Position numbers and translations under genes: made by a program. DNA of 48,295 nucleotides from a virus: the IMG/VR virus record IMGVR_UViG_3300047666_000595, positions 1 through 48,295 of that record. One strand, given 5' to 3'. The notes under the pieces are model-generated. The model worked only from the letters and a program-made list of their open reading frames with translations. It did no database searches and had not been told where the DNA came from. This document shows, piece by piece, positions 25,512 through 32,782 of this stretch (its first letter is position 1; every line of letters begins with the position of its first letter).

Positions 25512-25787
25512 TTATGCGCTCCCAGGTGAAACAGTGATTACGGCGTCTGCACTGTTCGCATGAGCCCATACAAAATCACTAGCGCCCACGCTAAAATAGG
25601 CCCAATCTTGTGATTTTAAAGTTGCTTCCATAATCGGCGTTGCCGCGCTTAATGCCGCTGGTGTAGTGGCCGATTCAGTGTATACAACAGTTGTATCACC
25701 CGACTGATGTCGAACAGAACCGGTTTTATCGGTAGTTGTTATTTGCACCCACGTTGCTGCAGGCAGTGAAACTTGAGTTGATGACAT
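25512..25787 (-). CDS. Small virion-type protein, 91 aa
   Basis: All-beta, Thr/Ala/Ser-rich sequence (AATWVQITTTDKTGSVRH near 10-27) like small phage tail or capsid decoration proteins. First gene of a two-gene minus-strand unit, divergent from the fibre module at 25909. Confidence 0.5.
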   Translation of the reverse strand: MSSTQVSLPAATWVQITTTDKTGSVRHQSGDTTVVYTESATTPAALSAATPIMEATLKSQDWAYFSVGASDFVWAHANSADAVITVSPGSA

Positions 25788-25908
25788 GGTTTAGCCTCGT
25801 ATTTAATTTAAGTATAAATGTTTATTTGTACAATTATACATCATTCCAACATCAATAAAAATAGTGCTATGATGAGCTAATATTTTAATTCAACTGGATG
25901 TTTAAAAA

Positions 25909-26538
25909 ATGTTAGAACTAAATGATTTTGAAACGTTGGCACTTGCTCAAGCTTACGAGTTTACCAATGATAAAAAACGCATTGGTTCGGGCCAGGCCAG
26001 AGGCTATTTAATCCGAAACGGTTTATGGTCAATTCTAAGAACTATGCAAGCCGATTTAAATAACCCTCTTTCATCTCTTGCGGACGGGACCATCATTACC
26101 GCTTCAGATGCTAATAGTCATTTTGGATTAGACCCAAGCAAAGCGGACGGAATTGGTAACCTCCAAAGTGTTGGCGTTTTCGTTTCTGAAGGCGTATTTA
26201 CGCAAGAGCAAGCGGATAAGTTTTTAAACCTGGCGATATCAATTGAAAATGTTTACGCAAACAAAACATTATTAGATTTTAAAATTGCTAAAGGGACTAT
26301 TGAACGGGTTAAAGTAACTAAAGACTTTGAGCGGGGCGAATGCGTCATCATAACCACGGCAGATTGTGAGGCTCATACGCCTCAAATATACGAACGTGTA
26401 CGGCGTGCAAACGGTAAAATCGAAGATATCCGAATAGCTGGGTTTAGAACTGTTGAAAAAGAAGGCACCTACCGCACCCATTGCCGTGATGTTAATAATT
26501 TATGGATAGATAACGCCTATGGCGTGATAACTGCCTAA
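25909..26538 (+). CDS. Tail-module protein of unknown function, 209 aa
   Basis: Soluble, with an N-terminal helical region and a C-terminal part containing TTADCEAHTPQIYERVRRANG. Its TAA overlaps the ATG of the lectin-like repeat protein, so the two are translationally coupled and probably interact. A promoter may be present with TATGAT at about 25870, with low certainty. Confidence 0.55.
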   Translation: MLELNDFETLALAQAYEFTNDKKRIGSGQARGYLIRNGLWSILRTMQADLNNPLSSLADGTIITASDANSHFGLDPSKADGIGNLQSVGVFVSEGVFTQEQADKFLNLAISIENVYANKTLLDFKIAKGTIERVKVTKDFERGECVIITTADCEAHTPQIYERVRRANGKIEDIRIAGFRTVEKEGTYRTHCRDVNNLWIDNAYGVITA

Positions 26539-27917
26539 TGGCTTATCTTCTAAGGTTTCCGGGTGTCACTCAATATGTAGCGCTTTCGAGCATGACTGGT
26601 GGCGCTTTTGCTGACCGAAATGATACCAATCAAAACTGGAGCTTAGAATTTGAATTTGCGCGGTCGGGTGCGAACACGTACGTTCACCGCCTTTTTTCGT
26701 CAACAATTCGTAATGACGAATTGTTATTTAGAGCTAGTGACGGTTTATTTAGGCTGCAAGGGTTAGCAGGGAGCGCCAGCTGGTCAGGAGTTACCATATC
26801 GACATCACGCTCTGTTTACAGGATTGAGCGTATAGTCGGAACTACAAATTATGAATTATTTGTAGACGGCGTTAGCGAAGGCATACAATCCGCATCCGTA
26901 ACAATATTTAATTTTGACATTATCGGCAAAAAAGGCTCCGGCGGTTATGTAAACGGTGATTTATATTACGTAGATTATAGCACCTCAAATTCTGGCGCTA
27001 GTTTGTATTTAGACCCATCCGCCACCAGTGGAACAGGAACAACATTAGAAGATACCGCAGGAACTAACGACGGCACATTAACTGACTTCACAGGTACAAC
27101 CAACAGCTGGTGGGTATCTTATGGCGGCGCAACTTACTCAATAACTTTAGCCGCTGGCAGCTACGCCTATACCGGCAATGATTTATCATTAAAGGCAGAT
27201 AGAAAATTATCGTTTGATGCAGGATCTTACAATTACGCAGGTAATGCCAAAGATTTGTTGGTGGGCAGAAAGTTAGCCTTTGACGCTGGTAGTTACTCAT
27301 ACGTGGGCAATGATGTTGATCTAAAAGCAAATAGAAAGTTAACTTTTGACGCTGGCTCGTATTTATATACGGGGAATGATGTAAATTTATCAGCAAATAG
27401 AAAGTTAAGTTTTGACGCCGGATCTTACATATATTCAGGCAGCGACTTAAACACAAAAGCAGATAGAAAGTTGTTATTTCAAGCTGGTGCATATGCATAT
27501 ACAGGCCAGCCATTAACGCTAACCTACACCCCAACAGGCGGCGCAACTTATACAATAACTCTTGACGCTGGATCTTATTCTTACGTAGGAAATGATATAG
27601 TTTTAGCCGCAAATAGAGCGATACTATTAGAAGCGGGTGATTACAATTATACAGGTCAGCCGGTCATACTTGCAGCAAACAGAAAGCTAAGCTTTGACCC
27701 AGGTAGTTATGCGCTAACGGGCAACGACGTTTTATTGTTGGCTGAACGTAAAATGTCACTGGATGCTGGTGTTTATAACTATGTCGGCAACCCAATGTCG
27801 CTGGTTTTCTCAGGTCAAACCGTTACTTTAATCGACGATTATAGTGTATCTTATGCAGATGATTACATCAGAGCAGCATATGCAGATGATGACATAACAG
27901 CAATTTATTTAAACTAA
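26538..27917 (+). CDS. Lectin-like (LamG/concanavalin) protein with 22-residue repeats, 459 aa
   Basis: Residues 1-190 look like a concanavalin-type jelly roll of phage adhesion proteins (TNQNWSLEFEF, FRLQGLAGSASW, YYVDYST). Residues 199-427 contain about ten copies of a 22-residue unit of type KLSFDAGSYNYAGND-x-x-L-x-A-x-R, each with an AGSY and a GND/GQP turn. The last 30 residues are an acidic tail (DDYSVSYADDYIRAAYADDD). Such proteins bind surface glycans. The repeats differ in synonymous codons, so they are old and not recently copied. Confidence 0.72.
   Translation: MAYLLRFPGVTQYVALSSMTGGAFADRNDTNQNWSLEFEFARSGANTYVHRLFSSTIRNDELLFRASDGLFRLQGLAGSASWSGVTISTSRSVYRIERIVGTTNYELFVDGVSEGIQSASVTIFNFDIIGKKGSGGYVNGDLYYVDYSTSNSGASLYLDPSATSGTGTTLEDTAGTNDGTLTDFTGTTNSWWVSYGGATYSITLAAGSYAYTGNDLSLKADRKLSFDAGSYNYAGNAKDLLVGRKLAFDAGSYSYVGNDVDLKANRKLTFDAGSYLYTGNDVNLSANRKLSFDAGSYIYSGSDLNTKADRKLLFQAGAYAYTGQPLTLTYTPTGGATYTITLDAGSYSYVGNDIVLAANRAILLEAGDYNYTGQPVILAANRKLSFDPGSYALTGNDVLLLAERKMSLDAGVYNYVGNPMSLVFSGQTVTLIDDYSVSYADDYIRAAYADDDITAIYLN
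27131..27810 (+). repeat. Tandem 66-bp coding repeats (22-residue units)
   Basis: About ten imperfect units inside the lectin-like gene. The FDAGSY part is written with different codons in consecutive units, for example TTTGATGCAGGATCTTAC and TTTGACGCTGGTAGTTAC. Two units carry insertions (a YTPTGGATYTITLD-type segment near 27520-27560). Confidence 0.85.
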
Positions 27918-27939
27918 TTCATAATATCGAGGTTTTAAA

Positions 27940-28353
27940 ATGTCAACTTTTAACAAATATCAAAGCGGTGTCACCATACTTGTAACAACTGCAAATGCAT
28001 CAACCGATGGGTTTAAGCTTGCCTTAACAAATACGGCACCAAATGCGGCAACTCACACAGTATTGGCAAACATCACGGAAATAGCAGCGGGCAATGGTTA
28101 TGCTGCTGGTGGTTTGGCTGTTGCTGTAACGGCTTCAAGCGCTACGGGAGTATATACGCTTACACAAGATGCCACGGTAACTTTAACCGCTGCAGGTGGA
28201 TCTGTTGGGCCGTTTAGATACGTTGTTTTTTATGATGATACGGTTTCTGGTGACCCGCTTTTATCATTTTTCGATTACGGCTCTAGTATTACATTACTTG
28301 ACACTGAAACTTTTGCACTGGGCGCTAATGCAACATTATTCACGGTCAATTAA
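27940..28353 (+). CDS. Tail-associated beta-rich protein, 137 aa
   Basis: Starts MSTFNKYQSGVTILVTTAN; repeated Ala/Thr/Gly strands (AVTASSATGVYTLTQDATVTL) suggest a virion decoration or fibre protein. The ATG follows GAGG. It is followed after two bases by the next gene. Confidence 0.6.
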   Translation: MSTFNKYQSGVTILVTTANASTDGFKLALTNTAPNAATHTVLANITEIAAGNGYAAGGLAVAVTASSATGVYTLTQDATVTLTAAGGSVGPFRYVVFYDDTVSGDPLLSFFDYGSSITLLDTETFALGANATLFTVN

Positions 28354-28355
28354 TC

Positions 28356-28688
28356 ATGGCACAAAATAAAATTATTAAAGGTGTCGATAATCCGGTCATA
28401 ATGAATTTTAGATTTAAGGGGGATTTTGCTGCACTTGGGTTAAATACGTTTACGTCGATTACCCTTGATCTGGGCAATGAGACCTATACCACTATTTTAA
28501 ACCCTGCCAATCTTTTTATTGTTAGTAACACACAATTAAGATTAAAAATTGGCGATACAACGGCGCTTGCTGTTGGTACATATTTGCCGGAAATTGTGGG
28601 ATTTAGTGCAACGTATAATGATGGCTATTTAATATCAGGTCTTTGTAACCTTGTATTAAGCTCAATTTATATTGTTGATTGCCCTTAA
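28356..28688 (+). CDS. Tail-associated protein, 110 aa
   Basis: Beta-rich protein (FTSITLDLGNETYTTIL near 32-48), last of the plus-strand fibre module that starts at 25909. It converges with the membrane-protein operon. No clear terminator is visible in the 36 bases between them. Likely a chaperone or accessory of the lectin-like protein. Confidence 0.55.
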   Translation: MAQNKIIKGVDNPVIMNFRFKGDFAALGLNTFTSITLDLGNETYTTILNPANLFIVSNTQLRLKIGDTTALAVGTYLPEIVGFSATYNDGYLISGLCNLVLSSIYIVDCP

Positions 28689-28724
28689 TTTCTCTTCAAT
28701 AACTTCGCTATAACGCTGCGGGTT

Positions 28725-28934
28725 TTACTTACTTTTCCAAGTCTTGTATAAATCCGTGGCGTGCTTTGCAGCCAATAGAATTAAAACAACCAATCCTACA
28801 ATACTTGTCAAACCCTGAACCGTTGGAAGCCCATAATCAAGCCAAACATTTGAAGTGAATGCAGCGGTTAAAAGTGCCGATGATTTGGGATGATTTCCAA
28901 TCACCTCAACCACCTCTTTTATTTCTTCTTTCAT
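28725..28934 (-). CDS. Class II-like holin candidate, 69 aa
   Basis: Acidic N-terminus (MKEEIKEVVEVIG), a weak hydrophobic stretch near 20-33, a strong one at 40-56 (LTSIVGLVVLILLAA) and a basic tail (DLYKTWKSK), the profile of small phage holins such as T7 gp17.5. The start overlaps the upstream stop by four bases. It ends the minus-strand chain of membrane genes. Confidence 0.6.
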   Translation of the reverse strand: MKEEIKEVVEVIGNHPKSSALLTAAFTSNVWLDYGLPTVQGLTSIVGLVVLILLAAKHATDLYKTWKSK

Positions 28935-29395
28935 TTTTGCTTGATATCCGTTGGCGTAATTTTATGCACTTTAACACGCGCTTGGCGGCTATCATAATTA
29001 CTAACGCAAAAAGTATCGCATTGTATACAGCGTCTATGTATTCCATTTAGGATCAGCCTGCCAATTAAAAGGGTAAATTGATATACTGAAAGCACAGCGT
29101 AAATGTGATTGTAATAATCTTTTATGCCATTTATATGCAGTATTAGACCAGCTATGTTGACGAGTATCAAAACATAACTCACGTATGATACATGTTTATA
29201 TTTTTCATTTAAAGTGTAAGCAATTGCCAACTCTATAATTGCAGACAATATAAAATATTGTTCAAAATTAGCGCCAAGAGCGGCGACAATATAAACGGCC
29301 CAACCTAGCAGAAATGCAGATGCAGCAAGTTTGGTGGCTTTATTGAAATAAAGCCCGACGAAGCCGAGCAATAATATGTATTGATAAATAAACAT
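28931..29395 (-). CDS. Multi-span membrane protein, 154 aa
   Basis: About four to five hydrophobic segments within residues 1-115 (YILLLGFVGLY, LLGWAVYIVAALG, ILSAIIELAIAYTL, VLILVNIAGLILHI, VYQFTLLIGRLIL), then a 40-residue Cys-containing cytoplasmic-type tail. Not recognised. It is preceded by the 22-codon ORF and overlaps the holin candidate by four bases. Confidence 0.6.
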   Translation of the reverse strand: MFIYQYILLLGFVGLYFNKATKLAASAFLLGWAVYIVAALGANFEQYFILSAIIELAIAYTLNEKYKHVSYVSYVLILVNIAGLILHINGIKDYYNHIYAVLSVYQFTLLIGRLILNGIHRRCIQCDTFCVSNYDSRQARVKVHKITPTDIKQK

Positions 29396-29401
29396 AGTTA
29401 T

Positions 29402-29470
29402 TTATTTTTTTTCTTCTTCAGGATCATCGGGGTCATTGCCGCCTGGCATACTACAAAATTTGTCTTTCAT
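29402..29470 (-). CDS. Possible 22-aa acidic peptide
   Basis: ATG with AAGG eight bases upstream; 22 codons ending in EEEKK. It fills part of the gap in the membrane gene chain. Support is a ribosome site and operon position only. Confidence 0.35.
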   Translation of the reverse strand: MKDKFCSMPGGNDPDDPEEEKK

Positions 29471-29533
29471 GGTGCTTACCTTTTCGGTTTGGGTTACACG
29501 GCGTGGTGCCGTGGTTTATAGTAGCACAGGTTT

Positions 29534-29683
29534 TTATTTTATTTCTATGGCGTGGCAAATAACACCAGCCAACAGGCAGAAAAAAGCGCCTGTGATTAAG
29601 CTTGATCCTCCTGGGCCTTCAATAAAGAGTGAAGCGACAGAAAGAAAAATTGCCGCTATACCCAGAGATGTTGAATTCTTCAC
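29534..29683 (-). CDS. 49-aa two-span membrane protein, GTG start
   Basis: The GTG at 29683 overlaps the upstream TGA by four bases (GTGA). Residues 7-22 (LGIAAIFLSVASLFIE) and 29-46 (LITGAFFCLLAGVICHA) are hydrophobic with a Gly/Pro turn between. A longer in-frame reading upstream is rejected because it crosses the gene at 29680-29859 and lacks a ribosome site. Confidence 0.6.
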   Translation of the reverse strand: MKNSTSLGIAAIFLSVASLFIEGPGGSSLITGAFFCLLAGVICHAIEIK

Positions 29684-29859
29684 GACAACTCGCTTAAAAA
29701 AGATTTTATATTTATCAAGTACTTTACAACTTGATACGCCACCAATAAAAAATGAATTACTGTGGAGCAAACTGCGGCAACATACCACCCCATGCATATA
29801 AAAGTTAGCGTTGCAACCATTAGCACTAGGCACAAGATGCAAGATGTGAAGGCGTTCAC
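29680..29859 (-). CDS. 59-aa hydrophobic membrane protein, GTG start
   Basis: The GTG at 29859 overlaps the upstream TGA (GTGA), and AAGGGG sits five bases before it, inside the end of the upstream gene. Nearly the whole first 45 residues are hydrophobic (ILCLVLMVATLTFICMGW, then STVIHFLLVAYQVV). Four Cys residues lie in that stretch. Confidence 0.6.
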   Translation of the reverse strand: MNAFTSCILCLVLMVATLTFICMGWYVAAVCSTVIHFLLVAYQVVKYLINIKSFLSELS

Positions 29860-30071
29860 ACCAGCCCCTTAACACTAAACCCATCAATCTTATGGTCAAT
29901 ACAGAACTTGGATACAGAACAAAGCATTTTAAACGTTCTGACTCCATCACGGTTACGCTCAAGGTTAACGCCATTGCGTGACATTACCCAGCCCAGCATA
30001 TCGCCAGCTTCGGTGCGTAGAGGCTTGACAGTGGTCGCGCCTTCTATTTCTAAAAATTCTTTTTGTTTCAT
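29856..30071 (-). CDS. Small soluble unknown protein, 71 aa
   Basis: The start at 30071 follows AGGATCAATT; its ATGA overlaps the previous stop. Mixed charged sequence with WVMSRNGVNLERNRDG in the middle. It is the only soluble member of the chain; perhaps a cytoplasmic partner of the membrane proteins. Confidence 0.6.
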   Translation of the reverse strand: MKQKEFLEIEGATTVKPLRTEAGDMLGWVMSRNGVNLERNRDGVRTFKMLCSVSKFCIDHKIDGFSVKGLV

Positions 30072-30298
30072 AATTGATCCTTGTTGTTCCATCTGACTGA
30101 GCCGTCTTTACAAAATACAAGCGGCTTGTGATTGTTACTGCTGTTATTAATGAATGAAACCCCACCATTTAACGAGCAAGTTTTTTTGTTTGATTCAATT
30201 GTTGGTTTTTCCATATTCACGCCTGCAATAATCATGATTATAATTATTGCAGAAACAATAATTAAAAACGCACGCTCCCCAAGTGATAAATTTCTCAT
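30068..30298 (-). CDS. Membrane-anchored periplasmic protein, 76 aa
   Basis: One N-terminal transmembrane helix at about 10-29 (FLIIVSAIIIIMIIAGV), then a 45-residue external part with two Cys. The start at 30298 follows GGTGAG; the upstream GTG/TTG starts are less well placed. First gene of the chain and 32 bases from the promoter at 30330-30357. Confidence 0.65.
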   Translation of the reverse strand: MRNLSLGERAFLIIVSAIIIIMIIAGVNMEKPTIESNKKTCSLNGGVSFINNSSNNHKPLVFCKDGSVRWNNKDQL

Positions 30299-30329
30299 GA
30301 TTCTCACCAAATTAATTAATCAATAACGC

Positions 30330-30357
30330 ACCTTAACACACTATTGCGATAGTGCAA
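30330..30357 (-). promoter_or_regulatory. Promoter of the shared family (site 6) with perfect operator
   Basis: On the minus strand TTGCAC, a 16-base spacer (TATCGCAATAGTGTGT) and TAAGGT, a weak -10. CACTAT and ATAGTG (30339-30354) form a perfect inverted repeat around TGCG inside the spacer. It controls the membrane gene chain. Confidence 0.75.
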
Positions 30358-30372
30358 AGTTTGTTGTTTGAT

Positions 30373-31863
30373 TTAACTCCAATCAACATCAAAAAAGTTA
30401 ACAGGCACTTCTTCCCGTGGAGCCCTCAGCATAATGATCGCGTCATTGATGTTCGGCGACTCTTGACCGGTGCGCTTTTTCATGGCTTCTTTGCTTTCAA
30501 CTTTCTTTTTGCTGTTCGCCTCAGATTTAACCCATAACGCCGAGGACATTTCACGCATTATTTTTTTCCACACAACGTCGCATTCAATGTCTAGGCTAAG
30601 CATTTCCTTAAAATCAATGCCACGCTCACCAAGTTCAATAAACCGGTATGTGTTATATAATTGTTGAGCGACTACGCCATGTGCATGGGCTTTTTGATTG
30701 CAATATGTTTCATAGGGCGTTTTTTCAGTTCCCTTTATTTTCTTGCCATCGTCCCAATCTTCCGGCTTTTCTATCGAGTCGCCAGCGTTAAAGGGCGTTA
30801 TGATAATCTCTAACTTTTCAAAATTAACGCCGTCCTCGTCTGTGCTTAGGCCTTTAATGTTATCTTTGGCAAATACACTGACACCATCACCAAAGCCGCC
30901 ACATTCGTCATACGTGAATTCTGTTGCCTCATGCTTGCGTGCCATTGATAACGCGCGGTTAGTCGCAACGCGCAGATCAGGCGACAATGGCCACTCATCT
31001 ACTTCTTTTACACAATTACCGTCCGAATAGGTAACCGCATGATTATCTTTGCCTTGACCGGCAGGGTCATATGCTACAACTTTGGGCCCAACTTTCACCC
31101 ATTCTTCATGGTTACTAGCAAATCTAGCAGCCTTCAGCCAGTCTTGATCGATGATAACATCGCCGCCACTACCTGCAGGAATTCCCAGCCATTTGTTTTT
31201 ATAACGCTTGGGCGGCAAAGTTTGCTCGTCATGCAATCTTTGAGCCTCTAAAAATGCAGGGAAATATTTATTATCAGGATAGTTGCAATTTGTTAGCAGT
31301 GTTCTACCTGGTGTGTTAACAATCCACGTTTGCCATGTGGCATCCAGCTCGTTATCAGGGTTAAATATTACAATAACAATAGCTCTGCCTGATGTTGGAC
31401 GAATGGATGGAAGAAGTTTATCCCATGAATTTTCGCTCACGTTTTCGGCTTCTTCCACTATCACAATGTCAACGTTGGCAATCGATTTAATATTGTTAAT
31501 GTTTTTCTTTAATCCTTTAAATACAAACCGGCTACCATTCAACCCGACGATCTTCTCTTCGGTTATTTTAAAGAAATGGCCCAGATCAAGTTCGTCAATA
31601 CAGGTTTCAATTTCGGCTTTGATCGACTCGCTTATTGATTCTTGAAATTCACGGGTAACCAGCACACGAACGCAGCGGATCGACGCTTCCAGGACAACTG
31701 ACTTAACTTTGTCCTTAGTTTTTCCACCACCACGCCCGCCATAGTCAACAAAGTAATCATAGCCAGAACTGAAAAATGACCTCTCAGCCATGATCACCTT
31801 TGTGTCAAGATTGTAAGCAGGGGCGAATACTTTTTGCGGGGTGAAGTGGAGGGCTTTACTCAT
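30373..31863 (-). CDS. terL: Terminase large subunit, 496 aa
   Basis: Packaging motor. The ATPase part has Walker A GGRGGGKT at 42-49 and Walker B IVIVEEAE at 133-140, with an FNPD coupling segment near 167-170. The nuclease part has Asp266 (VAYDPAG), Asp319 (TYDECGG) and a third acid near residue 480 (NINDAI), the RNase H-like triad. The length is normal. It overlaps the small subunit by eight bases. Confidence 0.93.
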   Translation of the reverse strand: MSKALHFTPQKVFAPAYNLDTKVIMAERSFFSSGYDYFVDYGGRGGGKTKDKVKSVVLEASIRCVRVLVTREFQESISESIKAEIETCIDELDLGHFFKITEEKIVGLNGSRFVFKGLKKNINNIKSIANVDIVIVEEAENVSENSWDKLLPSIRPTSGRAIVIVIFNPDNELDATWQTWIVNTPGRTLLTNCNYPDNKYFPAFLEAQRLHDEQTLPPKRYKNKWLGIPAGSGGDVIIDQDWLKAARFASNHEEWVKVGPKVVAYDPAGQGKDNHAVTYSDGNCVKEVDEWPLSPDLRVATNRALSMARKHEATEFTYDECGGFGDGVSVFAKDNIKGLSTDEDGVNFEKLEIIITPFNAGDSIEKPEDWDDGKKIKGTEKTPYETYCNQKAHAHGVVAQQLYNTYRFIELGERGIDFKEMLSLDIECDVVWKKIMREMSSALWVKSEANSKKKVESKEAMKKRTGQESPNINDAIIMLRAPREEVPVNFFDVDWS

Positions 31864-32470
31864 CCGCCACCGCTGTAATAGTGCCCCAAGGTGTTAGTTC
31901 TTCTTTTGCTACCACTTCTATCTGTTTGGGCGCTTCATAACCTGCAAGCTCTGCCAGTTGCTTCATGGCTGCAAGTGGGGAGTGTTGCTTGATACGATAC
32001 CAGCCAGCAACGCCGCTGGTGACTTCTGATATAGTTGCCATTTTTTCTTTGGTCAATTCTTCAGAGTTCTTAAAACGCCACACAGATTGCTTCAATCCTT
32101 TGGGAAGTTGGATCACCTCGCCATCTTCATCATGCTCTATAAGCTCATCAGGCTCAACCTCGCCCCATTCAATTAAATCTGATAGGTTGCCCCTAGCGAG
32201 AAGAGAAAGGCGCTCGGTCATCTCTTGGCGTCCCATGACTGCGGGATTAACGACGTGCGCGGCCATTGATTTGATGAAAGCGGCAACCTTACGATTACTC
32301 AAGATTTGACTAACGCTAGATTCCATTCCTCTTAACGTTTTAGCCTTTCCCCGCGAAGCTTTATAAGCATCAATATTATTCATGCCAGAAATGCAATTGA
32401 GAGCAATTTCTTTTTGCAGTGGAGTAAGAGCCTCAAATAACGCTGCTTGTTCTTCATTCATTTCAAACAT
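31856..32470 (-). CDS. terS: Terminase small subunit, 204 aa
   Basis: DNA-recognition subunit. The N-terminal 60 residues form the usual helix-turn-helix (TPLQKEIALNCISGMNNIDAY), then an oligomerisation region containing MTERLSLLARGNLSDLIEW. It ends next to the start of the large subunit. The ATG at 32470 follows AGGTG. Confidence 0.85.
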   Translation of the reverse strand: MFEMNEEQAALFEALTPLQKEIALNCISGMNNIDAYKASRGKAKTLRGMESSVSQILSNRKVAAFIKSMAAHVVNPAVMGRQEMTERLSLLARGNLSDLIEWGEVEPDELIEHDEDGEVIQLPKGLKQSVWRFKNSEELTKEKMATISEVTSGVAGWYRIKQHSPLAAMKQLAELAGYEAPKQIEVVAKEELTPWGTITAVADE

Positions 32471-32502
32471 AGTGCACCTATGGATTTATTTAACATGGCT
32501 AC

Positions 32503-32531
32503 AGTATAACGCTATTGCGTATATAATTCAG
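32503..32531 (-). promoter_or_regulatory. Promoter with operator upstream of the terminase genes
   Basis: TATACT as -10 on the minus strand, a 17-base spacer and a weak CTGAAT. ACGC and GCGT form a perfect inverted repeat (32509-32520) around four bases in the spacer. The ACGCAATAG half is the same as at 18026. Confidence 0.65.
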
Positions 32532-32534
32532 ATA

Positions 32535-32562
32535 TAAAAAAAGCGCCAGGTTTAGGCGCTTG
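32535..32562 (-). terminator. Terminator after the lipoprotein gene
   Basis: AAGCGCC / GGCGCTT stem, 7 bp, 7-base loop, with a run of T on the minus strand. It separates the early recombination operon from the terminase genes. Confidence 0.85.
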
Positions 32563-32570
32563 GTTTTGGT

Positions 32571-32780
32571 TTATTGAAATGGCCTTTTTTGCCTTTCTAT
32601 ATTGAACGACTCTCCATTCTTACAATGTGCTACGTGTTCATTAGTGTCTAAAATCTCAAGTCTGTAAACACCTTGTTTTTCTTGACATGCAGCATAGAAA
32701 ATAATTAAGTCCTTTTCAGTAATTGTTTTGCCGCAGGATGAAAGCGCAAAAATACAAATTATTAGGGTTATAGCTTTCAT
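32571..32780 (-). CDS. Lipoprotein, 69 aa
   Basis: Signal with lipobox ALSSC at residues 12-16 (signal peptidase II site before Cys16), then a 53-residue periplasmic part with two further Cys. GGGGAG precedes the ATG. An outer-membrane spanin-type or exclusion lipoprotein is possible, but no partner i-spanin is identified. Confidence 0.7.
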   Translation of the reverse strand: MKAITLIICIFALSSCGKTITEKDLIIFYAACQEKQGVYRLEILDTNEHVAHCKNGESFNIERQKRPFQ

Positions 32781-32782
32781 AA

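Noticed and set aside
27131-27810. Regular repeats considered as a CRISPR array
   Set aside because: They are in-frame 66-bp coding units with synonymous differences, no unique spacers and no cas genes.
29684-29974. Longer 146-codon reading of the 49-aa membrane gene
   Set aside because: Its first 97 codons overlap two other genes that have ribosome sites and 4-base couplings, and the extra part has no consistent character.
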